Assembly: GCA_033762815.1 (NCBI GenBank)
Contig: JANRLF010000006.1
Location: 1 to 64,000 of the forward strand
Direction: 5' to 3'
Origin: JANRLF01 sp033762815
GTDB lineage: Bacteria; Bacteroidota; Bacteroidia; Chitinophagales; CAIOSU01
DNA: 64,000 nucleotides
Position numbers and translations under genes: made by a program. Each line of letters opens with the position of its first letter. The first letter of the stretch is position 1. This document shows, piece by piece, positions 33,870-42,450 of this stretch. Below the pieces are notes generated by a model that saw nothing but the letters and a program-made list of their open reading frames with translations, had not been told where the DNA came from and did no database searches.

Positions 33870-33994
33870 AACGATTTACGATTAACAATTTCAAATTTCA
33901 GCATGCCCCGCTTATTGCGGGTATTTCAAATTTCAAATTGTGTTTCCATCAGCACATTAGCACACCAGCACATTACCAATGGTACGCACTTAGT
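33870..33994. repeat. Dispersed intergenic element with GC-rich hairpin (copy 2, inverted)
   Basis: This lies in the 425-base gene-free gap 33785-34209 and is the reverse-complement relative of 19930-20062. In order it shows ACGATTTACGATTAACAATT, the hairpin CCCGC-TTATT-GCGGG (33907-33921), TTTCAAATTTCAAATT, and AGCACATTACCAATGGTA (33968-33985), followed by a small palindrome GCACTTAGTGC. The remainder of the gap up to the receptor at 34210 shows only a near -7 box, TAACTTTA (34195-34202). Confidence 0.75.
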
Positions 33995-34209
33995 GCGAAT
34001 ATTCCAAATCAAAAAACTGATAAATGGGGGTATGCTCAATGGCGGCTTAGGATAGCTAGCCACCCGAAAAGTATATTCTCTAATATGGGCGGGGTGGTTA
34101 GACAGTGCCGTGCTTTTTTGGGTATAATTTTCCAGTCAATGACCGAGAATTCAGACAGCATTGATATTCAAACCTAACAACCATCAAATTCCCTTAACTT
34201 TAGGCAATT

Positions 34210-36624
34210 ATGAAAGCTTGTTTGTGTGCCCTTTGTAGCCTCTTGGGTATCCTTTGCGCCTTTAGTGCGTTTGCCCAAACACAATCGGTTACCCTTTCGG
34301 GTATTGTGAAAGACCATACCACCAAAATGCCGCTGCCCTTTGCAACTGTTGTGCTAAAGACTGAAAAAGACAGTGCATTTGTAACAGGAACCGTAACAAA
34401 TGATGAAGGTCTATTTACCCTTCAAGGAATTAAGCCCGACAATTACCTTTTGGAAATTTCCTACACTGGATACAGCACTAAAAAGCAACCGCTTTTCGTG
34501 GGCACGCTATCCGAATTCTTGACGGTGGCAACCATTGAATTGGAAGAGGACAACAAAACATTAAATGAAGTGGTCATTACCGGCAAAGTAGATGACGTAA
34601 ATAGCAAACTGGATAAAAAAACCTATGCCGTTGAGGACAATATCAGCCAGGGCGGTGGCTCCATTTTGCAAACCATGCAAAATCTTCCCGGCATCACCGT
34701 ACAGGACAATAAGGTTTTGCTTCGCGGTAACGACAAGGTGACCATATTGATTGACGGTAAACAGACCGCCTTAACAGGTTTCGGCAATCAAACGGGCTTA
34801 GACAACATTCCCGCATCCTCCATTGAAAAAATCGAGATCATCAACAATCCTTCTTCAAAATATGATGCCAACGGCAATGCAGGCATTATCAATATCGTAT
34901 TAAAAAAGAACAAGCAAGAGGGCTTTAACGGAAAAGCGGCCTTTACGATGGGGGCCGGGGCACTATGGGTACGAAAAGAAAACTTGCCCACTATTAGGCC
35001 GCAATACACCTTTACCCCCAAAGTAAACCCCAGCATTGCCTTGAATTACAGAAAAGGCAAGGTAAACGTATTTCTGCAGGCCGACGACCTATATACCCAA
35101 ACGCTGAACAAGAACGAATTTGTGACCAGGACTTATGACGACGGAACCATTATCAAACAACAGCTAAAGCGAAACCGCAACACCAATTTCTTCAATTCAA
35201 AAGCAGGAATTGACTGGTACATCAATGAGCAAAATACGCTGACAGTGTCGGGTTTGTTCGGTAGCGAAAAAATAATTGATAGAGGCGACCAGCCTTTCTT
35301 CAATGCAGACCTTACCGAACGCATCCGCCTCTGGCAATTTCTGGAAGATGAACTGAAAACCACGGTTATGGCCTCCGCAGCCTATCAGCACAAGTTTAAG
35401 GAGGCCGGACATTTACTGAATCTGGGTTTCAATTACACCTTTCACCGGGAAGATGAGAAATATTATTATGACAATACCTACCCATCATCTACTGGCACCG
35501 ATGCTTTTAAGCTACTATCTGACGAAAAGGTGTATGACCTAAATGCAGATTACATAAAGCCATTGAAACGTGGGCATTTGGAAGCAGGCCTGAAGTTCAG
35601 GTATAGAATTATCCCCACTAATATGGACTTTAGGCCTGGGATAAACTCGGTATTGGATACCAATGCTGGCGGTTGGGCTACTTATAAGGAAGTGATACCT
35701 GCCATCTATGGAAACTATGTTTTTGAAAATGCCAAGTGGGAAGCGGAATTAGGCCTAAGAATTGAATATGTAAATATCAACTATGAGGTAAATCCTGACC
35801 ATAGCACTTATAAAAGCGATGGGTACGGCTATACCCAGCCCTTCCCCAACTTCCGTTTGTCGTATAAAATCAACCATCGCAACAAACTTTCGCTTTTTTA
35901 CAACCGGCGAGTTGACCGTCCTAACGAGGTTGATATCCGCATTTTCCCGAAATATGACGATGCGGAAATTATCAAGGTGGGCAATCCTGCATTGCGCCCG
36001 CAGTTTACCAACTCGTTTGAGCTGGGTTATAAAACAAGTTGGAAAAAGGGGTATTTATATGCCGCTATGTATTATCGGTTTGCAGATGCTACCATTACCA
36101 GAATTTCTACCATAGTGCCCAACAGCACTTTGATATATGCCATTTTTCAGAATGCTGGAAAAAGCCACAGCCCTGGTTTGGAAATAGTGCTTAACCAGAC
36201 CGTGGCTAAATGGTATTCGTTCAACTTCAACGCAAATGCCTATTATAATCAAATAGATGCCTTTACGGTAGAAAATCTATATCCAGTACCCCATACTTTT
36301 TCGGCTGAGCGGCAAACCATCTTTTCGGGCAATCTGAAACTGAACAATCAGTTTCATCTTCCGAAAAACTTTGAAATACAGCTCACAGCCATTTATTTAG
36401 CCCCTGACATTGTGCCGCAAGGTAAAATTGCCCAACGTTTTTCACTGGATATGGGAGTAAAGAAAGGCTTCCAAAAAGGAAAGGGCGAGTTGTTCTTTAA
36501 TGCAACTGACCTATTGAATAACATGGTGATTAAAAAAGACATACAGGGCAACGGCTTTTCTTACACCAGTGCAGACTACTATGAAACCCAAGTGATAAGA
36601 GTGGGCTACAGCTATAAATTTTAA
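34210..36624 (+). CDS. Outer-membrane receptor, TonB-dependent-like (OMP_b-brl_3 family)
   Basis: This 804-residue protein has a signal peptide (CSLLGILCAFSAFAQ), then a carboxypeptidase-regulatory-like beta-sandwich (TLSGIVKDHTTKMPLPFATVVL...). A plug domain (ILQTMQNLPGITVQDNKVLLRGNDKVTILIDGK) and a long beta-barrel that ends in an aromatic residue (VIRVGYSYKF) follow. It belongs to the outer membrane beta-barrel family proteins related to TonB receptors. There is no SusD-like partner. The EamA-like gene begins 3 bases after its stop, so they share a transcript. Ligand unknown. Confidence 0.9.
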   Translation: MKACLCALCSLLGILCAFSAFAQTQSVTLSGIVKDHTTKMPLPFATVVLKTEKDSAFVTGTVTNDEGLFTLQGIKPDNYLLEISYTGYSTKKQPLFVGTLSEFLTVATIELEEDNKTLNEVVITGKVDDVNSKLDKKTYAVEDNISQGGGSILQTMQNLPGITVQDNKVLLRGNDKVTILIDGKQTALTGFGNQTGLDNIPASSIEKIEIINNPSSKYDANGNAGIINIVLKKNKQEGFNGKAAFTMGAGALWVRKENLPTIRPQYTFTPKVNPSIALNYRKGKVNVFLQADDLYTQTLNKNEFVTRTYDDGTIIKQQLKRNRNTNFFNSKAGIDWYINEQNTLTVSGLFGSEKIIDRGDQPFFNADLTERIRLWQFLEDELKTTVMASAAYQHKFKEAGHLLNLGFNYTFHREDEKYYYDNTYPSSTGTDAFKLLSDEKVYDLNADYIKPLKRGHLEAGLKFRYRIIPTNMDFRPGINSVLDTNAGGWATYKEVIPAIYGNYVFENAKWEAELGLRIEYVNINYEVNPDHSTYKSDGYGYTQPFPNFRLSYKINHRNKLSLFYNRRVDRPNEVDIRIFPKYDDAEIIKVGNPALRPQFTNSFELGYKTSWKKGYLYAAMYYRFADATITRISTIVPNSTLIYAIFQNAGKSHSPGLEIVLNQTVAKWYSFNFNANAYYNQIDAFTVENLYPVPHTFSAERQTIFSGNLKLNNQFHLPKNFEIQLTAIYLAPDIVPQGKIAQRFSLDMGVKKGFQKGKGELFFNATDLLNNMVIKKDIQGNGFSYTSADYYETQVIRVGYSYKF

Positions 36625-36627
36625 CTT

Positions 36628-37044
36628 ATGTGGTGGATTTATGCCATACTTTCGGCTTTGTTTGCGTCGCTCACAGCCATATTTGCAAAATTAGGGGTAG
36701 CCAATATCAATTCGAACCTGGCCACAGGGGTACGCACCATTGTGATACTCCTCATGATTTGGACTATTCTTATAGCAAGAGGAGAAGTGAAGGAAATAAT
36801 GGCCTTATCGAGGCACAGTCTCATTTTCTTAATTGTTTCAGGTATAGCTACGGGTTTATCGTGGTTGTTTTATTTCAAGGCACTGCAGTTGGGCAATGTA
36901 TCGCAAGTTGCGGTTATTGACAAACTAAGTGTGGTGATGACCATTATCTTAGCAATGAGTTTCTTGGGCGAGGTACTCACCTTGAAAACAGCAATAGGCG
37001 CGGGGTTGATAATCGCTGGCACTTTAGTGATGATTATTAAGTAA
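36628..37044 (+). CDS. EamA/DMT-family half-size transporter
   Basis: This 138-residue protein has five predicted membrane helices and one EamA repeat: WWIYAILSALFASLTAIFAKLGVANI at the start, then GIATGLSWLFYFKALQLGNVSQVAVIDKLS and LGEVLTLKTAIGAGLIIAGT. Full-size DMT transporters have two such repeats; this single-unit form probably works as a dimer. The gene directly follows the receptor gene. In the 153 bases after it, up to 37197, nothing recognisable was seen. Confidence 0.9.
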   Translation: MWWIYAILSALFASLTAIFAKLGVANINSNLATGVRTIVILLMIWTILIARGEVKEIMALSRHSLIFLIVSGIATGLSWLFYFKALQLGNVSQVAVIDKLSVVMTIILAMSFLGEVLTLKTAIGAGLIIAGTLVMIIK

Positions 37045-37197
37045 TTCCCGCTGTTTCGGACCCTAGAACCGAAAGCAGCAAACGGTGGACCCCCAATACT
37101 GTATTAGCCAGCTCAAACAGAGTGAGGTAGCTTTTTTAGTTCTATTTAGCTCCCCGCGGGGTGATCAGCAGATAACACAGGCTTTTAGGCATTGCCA

Positions 37198-37545
37198 TTA
37201 CTCTCCGCCCAACTGTTGGCGGGTCTTTTTAGGCAATTTTGCTTTCACCAATTGGTAGGATTGCTTAACCAGATGCTCCCATTCGGTTTCTGAAAGGTAC
37301 TGTGGCCCCTGTACCAGCACCCATTTGTGCCGGGCAAGGTAGGGTGCTGGCACGATGCCCTCCCGCTCGGTTAGGGCTTCAAAGTCTTCATCACTTACTT
37401 TAAGGGATACTGACATGGGAATATCGGCACTGGTAACACAATACATTTTTTCGCCAATACAGAAACAAATATCGTGGCCCCATTTCAAGTCCTCGGTGCT
37501 AAAGGGCAGTTCAAGGCACAATTGGCGCAGTTTTTCAATGTCCAT
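37198..37545 (-). CDS. MmcQ/YjbR family protein
   Basis: This 115-residue single-domain protein has the CyaY-like/double-wing fold signature of the MmcQ/YjbR family: MDIEKLRQLCLELPFSTEDLKWGHDICFCIGEKMYCV, then VSLKVSDEDFEALTEREGIVPAPYLARHKWV. The family is annotated as DNA-binding on structural grounds; the physiological role is unclear. The ATG at 37545 is preferred over the GTG two codons upstream. It is divergent from the riboswitch-controlled receptor. Confidence 0.88.
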   Translation of the reverse strand: MDIEKLRQLCLELPFSTEDLKWGHDICFCIGEKMYCVTSADIPMSVSLKVSDEDFEALTEREGIVPAPYLARHKWVLVQGPQYLSETEWEHLVKQSYQLVKAKLPKKTRQQLGGE

Positions 37546-37566
37546 ACCCACAAGTTAATAATTCGC

Positions 37567-37574
37567 TATCTTTG
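37567..37574 (+). promoter_or_regulatory. Bacteroidota -7 box (TATCTTTG) ahead of the TPP riboswitch
   Basis: This is an exact TAnnTTTG match ending 6 bases before the predicted first base of the riboswitch P1 stem, so the transcript would begin right at the aptamer. Confidence 0.65.
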
Positions 37575-37580
37575 GGGCAA

Positions 37581-37659
37581 TTACTTGGGGTGCCCTGATG
37601 AGGGGCTGAGATGATACCCATTGAACCTGATACGGGTAATACCGGCGAAGGGAAGGTAA
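37581..37659 (+). promoter_or_regulatory. TPP (thi-box) riboswitch
   Basis: The conserved thiamine pyrophosphate aptamer is readable in order: TTACTTGGGGTGCCC, CTGATGAG, CTGAGA at 37606-37611, ATACCC, GAACCTGA at 37623-37630, and GGGTAATACCGGCGAAGGGA. P1 arms are TTACTT (37581) and AAGGTAA (37653-37659). A small hairpin CTGGC-TTGCTT-GCCAG (37666-37681) follows and may be part of the expression platform. The aptamer is about 66 bases upstream of the receptor ATG, implying repression of the receptor when TPP is plentiful. Confidence 0.95.
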
Positions 37660-37725
37660 TCTTGTCTGGCTTGCTTGCCAGTGGTAGCTCATGTAATTGC
37701 AGTTTTTGTTTGGAAAACCTTTACT

Positions 37726-39936
37726 ATGAGCAAGCTATTGATTATCGCCGCGTTGTTGTCTTCCTTTTCCCTGTTCGGCCAGCAGGGCGATACTATCCAA
37801 GCAGTGGATACCCTTAGCAGCCCTATGCTGCAATCAGTAACTGTAATTGCCACACGGGCCACGGAGCATACCCCCACCACTTATGTGGACGTCGATAAGG
37901 AACAGTTACAAAAGCTGAACCTGGCGCAGGACATGCCCGTGCTGTTGGAACAAACCCCATCGGTAGTCACCACCAGCGATGCCGGGGCTGGAGTGGGCTA
38001 TACGGGGCTTAGGATTCGCGGCAGCGACCAATCGCGCATCAACGTTACCATTAATGGCATACCCTACAACGACCCTGAAACGCAGGCCGTGTTTTGGGTC
38101 AACCTGCCCGACTTGTCTTCCTCCGTGGAAAACATACAAATACAGCGCGGGGTGGGCACTTCCACCAACGGGGCAGGGGCTTTTGGCGGCACTATCAATA
38201 TACAGACGGCAAAGGTGGCATCGGAGGCCTATGGGCAAATCAGCGGCAGCTATGGTTCCTTCAACACTTGGAAGGCATCGGGGCAGTTCGGCACGGGGCT
38301 GATAAAAGACAAGTTTGGCTTTCAGGGCCGATTTTCCAAAATCCATTCCGATGGCTATGTGGACAGGGCTTCGTCAGACTTGACTTCCTTTTTTATTACT
38401 GGCGGCTTTTTCGGCAAGCGCGATGCCGTGCGAATCAATGTCTTTTCGGGCAAGGAAGTTACCTACCAATCCTGGTACGGGGTGGATGCGGTAACCCTGG
38501 ACACCAATAGAACCTACAACTTTGCAGGTACGGAAAAGCCGGGCGAGCCCTATGATAAGCAAGTGGACAACTACCGCCAAGACCATTACCAACTCATCTA
38601 TACCCGGCAGATAAGCCCTCGAATACTTGAAAACTCTGCCCTGCACTATACCCGTGGCTATGGTTACTATGAAGAGTACAAGGCCAGCCAACCTTTTGAT
38701 ACTTATGGATTACAGCCTGTGGTGCTTGGTACGGACAGCATTTTCCAAACCGACCTGATTAGAAGGCTATGGCTGGACAATCATTTTTTTGGGGGTGTGT
38801 ATTCCCTGGCTTATGACGACAAAAAGCGATTTGCGTTCACCTTTGGTGGGGGCTGGAACCAGTTCCTGAACAAACAGTATGGCGAATTAGTATGGGCACA
38901 ATATGCCAGCAACAGTAACCATGGCGACCATTTTTATAAGGGCGATGCACAAAAGAACGACCTCAATATTTATTTCAAAACCAGCTACCGGCCCGTGGGC
39001 TCCTTATACCTTTTCCTTGATTTGCAATATCGCAACGTTAATTATCTGGTAGGTGGTATCGATGCCCGGCAAAGGCAACTTTCCGTCAATGATAATCTGC
39101 ATTTCTTTAATCCTAAAGTGGGCTTGAGCTACCGCTTGAAGCAACGTCACCATTTTTATACTTCTTTCGCCATCGCCAATCGGGAGCCCATCAGAACCGA
39201 TTATGTCGATGCCCCAACAGGCATCCAACCAAAACCAGAACACTTGAACAATCTGGAAGCGGGCTATAGTTTCCGCACTACTAAGTACACGGTAAGTGCC
39301 AACTATTACTTAATGCACTACAAAAACCAACTGGTGCTTACGGGCGAACTAAACGAGGTAGGCACCCCCATTCGTACCAATGTAGACCATAGCTACCGCA
39401 CTGGTATAGAGCTGCAAACCACCTTACAACCCTTGGAACAGTTACGCATCGAGGGCAACGCCACTTGGAGCATGAACAAAATAAAGACCTTCCATGAAGT
39501 GTTGTACGCTTATGACGAGCACTATACTTTTCTAGCAACAGTAGTAAATACTTACAGTAATACGGACATTTCCTTTTCCCCTTCTTGGATAGCAGGAGCT
39601 ACTATTACGGCCATACCAGCCACTGATTTTGAAATCGCACTTTACACCAAATACGTAGGCAAGCAGTACTTGGATAATACCTCAAACAATGCCCGAAGCT
39701 TGGATGGCTATGTGGTGAATAACTTAAGACTTTCCTATACACTGCATACCAAATTCGTGAAGGCCCTGCGCTTTGATGTACTTGTCAATAACCTCTTCAA
39801 CGTGCGCTACGAATCGAATGGCTACACTTATAGCGAGCTGTATGATATTGCCGGCGAGCGCAGCCGGGGCGATTACAACTATTATTATCCGCAAGCAGGC
39901 ATCAATATACTAGGGGGCATTACCCTCCACTTTTAG
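37726..39936 (+). CDS. TonB-dependent receptor, probable thiamine or thiamine-precursor uptake
   Basis: This 736-residue outer-membrane receptor starts at the ATG at 37726 (MSKLLIIAALLSSFSLFGQQ, a signal peptide). The open frame extends 17 codons upstream to a TTG, but those lie in the leader. The plug domain has PVLLEQTPSVVTTSDAG and YTGLRIRGSDQSRINVTINGIPYNDPE, and the barrel ends with GINILGGITLHF. Substrate assignment rests on the TPP riboswitch directly upstream. TPP-controlled outer-membrane receptors for thiamine are established in Bacteroidota. No inner-membrane thiamine transporter is adjacent. It ends in overlap with the convergent flippase-like gene. Confidence 0.9.
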   Translation: MSKLLIIAALLSSFSLFGQQGDTIQAVDTLSSPMLQSVTVIATRATEHTPTTYVDVDKEQLQKLNLAQDMPVLLEQTPSVVTTSDAGAGVGYTGLRIRGSDQSRINVTINGIPYNDPETQAVFWVNLPDLSSSVENIQIQRGVGTSTNGAGAFGGTINIQTAKVASEAYGQISGSYGSFNTWKASGQFGTGLIKDKFGFQGRFSKIHSDGYVDRASSDLTSFFITGGFFGKRDAVRINVFSGKEVTYQSWYGVDAVTLDTNRTYNFAGTEKPGEPYDKQVDNYRQDHYQLIYTRQISPRILENSALHYTRGYGYYEEYKASQPFDTYGLQPVVLGTDSIFQTDLIRRLWLDNHFFGGVYSLAYDDKKRFAFTFGGGWNQFLNKQYGELVWAQYASNSNHGDHFYKGDAQKNDLNIYFKTSYRPVGSLYLFLDLQYRNVNYLVGGIDARQRQLSVNDNLHFFNPKVGLSYRLKQRHHFYTSFAIANREPIRTDYVDAPTGIQPKPEHLNNLEAGYSFRTTKYTVSANYYLMHYKNQLVLTGELNEVGTPIRTNVDHSYRTGIELQTTLQPLEQLRIEGNATWSMNKIKTFHEVLYAYDEHYTFLATVVNTYSNTDISFSPSWIAGATITAIPATDFEIALYTKYVGKQYLDNTSNNARSLDGYVVNNLRLSYTLHTKFVKALRFDVLVNNLFNVRYESNGYTYSELYDIAGERSRGDYNYYYPQAGINILGGITLHF

Positions 39937-40924
39937 CCCCCTGAAACCAACGTTTCCAAAGGATAATTAAGTAGCCGAAGATGGACGGCAGCATCAAGTT
40001 AATGACCCAAAGGCTGAATGCAGCGGTAATAATGCCCAGTTCGGTACCCCCACTCTCCCTGAACAGGGCCAAAGCCAAATTGCCCCGTATGCCCAAATCC
40101 AATAAGGCAATGGAAGGAATGGCAGTTTGCACCAAAAAGAATAGGCTTACTTTCTGAAACCCAATAAGGGATAGGAAACGGGCATCTACAAACACATAAA
40201 GCAACAGCACATATTGCAAGGTGTAAACCGCATATCTTAAGGCTGCTAGCAATAATGCCCCTGTAATGGTAGCGCTCCTAAAGGCATGCAACACCTGTAG
40301 CTTCTGCAAGATAGATTGGGCCCATGCACGCTTGGGCAGCAAGTCAGCCAGCAATTCACTGCGGTAAGCAATGAATATTAAAATCAGCAAGCCGATAAAG
40401 CAAACTGCCCCCGCAGAAATACCGATAGGCACAAAGCCCGCAAAAAAGATACTTTGCACCACAAGTGCTATCAGGCCAAAGCCAAGGGTAGCAACCATTT
40501 GGGCGATGCTGCCCAATATGGTTGCTTGAAAAGCTGTAGCGCGTAAAGGTTCTTTAATGAACATGAACCTACCCCCATACTCCCCTATCCGGTTGGGGGT
40601 GAACATGGTAAAGGTGAGCCCGGCCAAAACCGCCTTTAGAGCCTTTACATAGCTCAACACTTCTATCGGCCGCATCAGCAAACGCCACTTGATGGCTTCC
40701 AATAGCCAATTGAAGGGCATCAAAAGCAGTACTATTGTTAGTAAAGCCCAATGATGGGTGGCCCTGGCCGCAATATAGGACTGCATCTGGCCAATGTCCT
40801 CGTTTTTAAACACCTGCTTATAAATGGCCAAAAACAGCAGCACGAAAATGGTTATCTTTAATGACCACTCGAATATTCCCTTTAGAATGGGGTATTTATC
40901 AAAAAAAGTAAAACGGATTGCCAC
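39920..40924 (-). CDS. Lysylphosphatidylglycerol synthetase-like/flippase-domain membrane protein (UPF0104)
   Basis: This protein has seven or more membrane helices and matches the LPG-synthase transmembrane-region (flippase-like, UPF0104) family. It includes the conserved FTMFTPNRIGEYGGRFMFIKE block, the helix AALRYAVYTLQYVLLLYVF, and AIPSIALLDLGIRGNLAL. Family members move or modify lipids in the inner membrane. The open frame begins at 40981, but that part overlaps ruvC. A GTG at 40924, just downstream of a minus-strand TATCTTTA box, is a plausible start (334 residues). The start is uncertain. It overlaps the end of the thiamine receptor by 17 bases. Confidence 0.85.
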   Translation of the reverse strand: MAIRFTFFDKYPILKGIFEWSLKITIFVLLFLAIYKQVFKNEDIGQMQSYIAARATHHWALLTIVLLLMPFNWLLEAIKWRLLMRPIEVLSYVKALKAVLAGLTFTMFTPNRIGEYGGRFMFIKEPLRATAFQATILGSIAQMVATLGFGLIALVVQSIFFAGFVPIGISAGAVCFIGLLILIFIAYRSELLADLLPKRAWAQSILQKLQVLHAFRSATITGALLLAALRYAVYTLQYVLLLYVFVDARFLSLIGFQKVSLFFLVQTAIPSIALLDLGIRGNLALALFRESGGTELGIITAAFSLWVINLMLPSIFGYLIILWKRWFQGAKSGG

Positions 40925-40925
40925 A

Positions 40926-41507
40926 GTGCCTACTTCAGCCAATAAAGATAAAATAATACTGGGGATAGACCCTGGCACCAACTTTTTGGGCTATGGCTTA
41001 GTAAAGGTGTGCGGCAAGGAGGCCAGCTTGATTGCCCTAGGTACGGTAGACCTTTCCAAACTGGAAGGGCATGACCAAAAGCTAAAACGTATCTACGAAA
41101 GGGTGACCTATCTTATCAAGGAATATCAACCTACCGAATGTGCCATCGAGGCTCCTTTCTATGGAAAGAATATCCAGTCGATGCTGAAATTGGGCAGGGC
41201 CCAGGGCGTTGCCATCGCAGCGGCCATCACCCATGAGTTGGAGGTATTTGAATATGCTCCGCGCAAAATCAAGCAATCCATTACCGGCAACGGCTCTTCT
41301 TCCAAAGAACAGGTGGCGGCCATGTTGCAACATATCTTAAAATTTACTGAACTGCCCCGCTATCTGGATGCTACCGATGGCTTGGCCGTAGCCATGTGCC
41401 ACCACTTCCAAAACAGGATAAGCGTAAAAGGCGAAAAACAAGTAAGCGGGTGGGCAGCCTTTGTCAAAGCCAATCCTGGCAAAGTGGTTAAGCCTGCTGG
41501 AAATTAG
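40926..41507 (+). CDS. ruvC: Crossover junction endodeoxyribonuclease RuvC
   Basis: RuvC resolves Holliday junctions with RuvAB during recombinational repair. The protein has the acidic catalytic residues in family context: GIDPGT near the start, AIEAPFYGKN, and DATDGLAVAMCHH. It also has GRAQGVAIAAA and the basic DNA-binding APRKIKQSITGNGSSSKEQV. The GTG at 40926 gives MPTSANKDKIILGIDPG (193 residues, normal length). An in-frame ATG at 40887 and the open frame start at 40824 would add residues not usual for RuvC. The 5' end abuts the divergent flippase gene and the 3' end overlaps the HIT gene by 20 bases. Confidence 0.94.
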   Translation: MPTSANKDKIILGIDPGTNFLGYGLVKVCGKEASLIALGTVDLSKLEGHDQKLKRIYERVTYLIKEYQPTECAIEAPFYGKNIQSMLKLGRAQGVAIAAAITHELEVFEYAPRKIKQSITGNGSSSKEQVAAMLQHILKFTELPRYLDATDGLAVAMCHHFQNRISVKGEKQVSGWAAFVKANPGKVVKPAGN

Positions 41508-41889
41508 CACGGATATCTTGTGCCAATTGTTCAAATTCCTCTTTGCTCAATTGTACCCTAGACTTCGTAAAATTGATATCCCCCATATTATTCAGAGGCA
41601 CCAAATGTACATGCACATGGGGCACCTCTAGGCCAATTACCGCCATTCCTATCCTCTCGCAAGGCACCGTCTTTTCGATGGCAGCACCTACTTTCTTGGC
41701 AAAAAAGAACAGACCGAGGTAAGTTGAATCTTCCAAATCAAAGATATAATCCACCTCCTGTTTGGGTATTACCAAAGCATGCCCTTTCACCAAGGGGTTG
41801 ATATCAAGTATGGCGATAAAGTTTTCATCCTCGGCAATCTGATAGGCGGGTATTTCGCCATTGATAATGCGGGTGAAAATGGTAGCCAT
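41488..41889 (-). CDS. HIT family (histidine triad) hydrolase
   Basis: This 133-residue nucleotide hydrolase/transferase of the Hint branch starts ATIFTRIINGEIPAYQIAEDENFIAILDINPLVKGHALVIPK. It ends with the catalytic triad EVPHVHVHLVPLNN (His-x-His-x-His). It is cytoplasmic and typically hydrolyses adenosine phosphoramidates. It directly follows greA (3 bases apart), so greA-HIT form an operon, an arrangement common in Bacteroidota. It overlaps the convergent ruvC end by 20 bases. Confidence 0.95.
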   Translation of the reverse strand: MATIFTRIINGEIPAYQIAEDENFIAILDINPLVKGHALVIPKQEVDYIFDLEDSTYLGLFFFAKKVGAAIEKTVPCERIGMAVIGLEVPHVHVHLVPLNNMGDINFTKSRVQLSKEEFEQLAQDIRANFQQA

Positions 41890-41892
41890 AGC

Positions 41893-42366
41893 CTAGCGGG
41901 TTATTTTCTTTAATTCGAATTCCAATTTGCCGGAAGGGGTCTCAATTACGGCAGTATCGCCTACTGATTTCCCCAAGAGGCCCTTCCCAATAGGTGAGGT
42001 AACGGATATCCTGCCCGCCTTTAGGTCGGCCTCGTTTTCAGAAACCAAGGTAAAGGTTTGCAACTTATTAGTCTTCTTATTCAAAATCTCCACAGTGGAT
42101 AGAATCAATGCTTTGTTGGCATCCAAGTTACTGTCATCTACAATGCGGGCTGCGGCAAGGGTTTCCTGCAAGCGGGCAATCTTGGCTTCCAAGTGGCCTT
42201 GTGCCTCTTTTGCGGCATCATATTCCGCATTCTCTGACAAGTCGCCTTTCTCGCGCGCCTCGGCTATTTGTCTTGACATTTCAGCCCTGCCCTTGGTGGT
42301 AAGGTAGGCGATTTCCTCTTTCAGTTTCTGCAATCCTTCTGGAGTTAGATATTGTATTGCTGCCAT
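41893..42366 (-). CDS. greA: Transcription elongation factor GreA
   Basis: GreA binds in the RNA polymerase secondary channel and stimulates cleavage of backtracked RNA. The 157-residue protein has the N-terminal coiled coil with LREE-like LKEEIAYLTTKGRAEMSRQIAEAREKGDLSENAEYDAAKE, which includes the acidic tip (GDLSENAEYD). The FKBP-like C-terminal domain ISVTSPIGKGLLGKSVGDTAVIETPSGKLEFELKKI follows. Length and start are typical. Confidence 0.97.
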   Translation of the reverse strand: MAAIQYLTPEGLQKLKEEIAYLTTKGRAEMSRQIAEAREKGDLSENAEYDAAKEAQGHLEAKIARLQETLAAARIVDDSNLDANKALILSTVEILNKKTNKLQTFTLVSENEADLKAGRISVTSPIGKGLLGKSVGDTAVIETPSGKLEFELKKITR

Positions 42367-42388
42367 AAGAATAGTTTGTTGGGTATTT

Positions 42389-42427
42389 AAAAAAAGGAAA
42401 CGCTCCTTGTTGCAAGGAACGTTTCCT
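42389..42427 (-). terminator. Rho-independent terminator of the PorV-like gene
   Basis: AGGAAACG-C-TCCTTG and CAAGGA-A-CGTTTCCT form a 14-bp hairpin with one mismatch (42395-42427). On the minus strand it is followed by a T-run (42395-42389). It separates the 42.4-51.6 kb operon from greA. Confidence 0.92.
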
Positions 42428-42450
42428 GTAATGTTAGTAAATATACTGTT

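Noticed and set aside
37081..37197. Terminator or small RNA in the gap after the EamA gene
   Set aside because: A short AGCT...AGCTTTTTT pairing exists, but the stem is only four bases; not enough to call.
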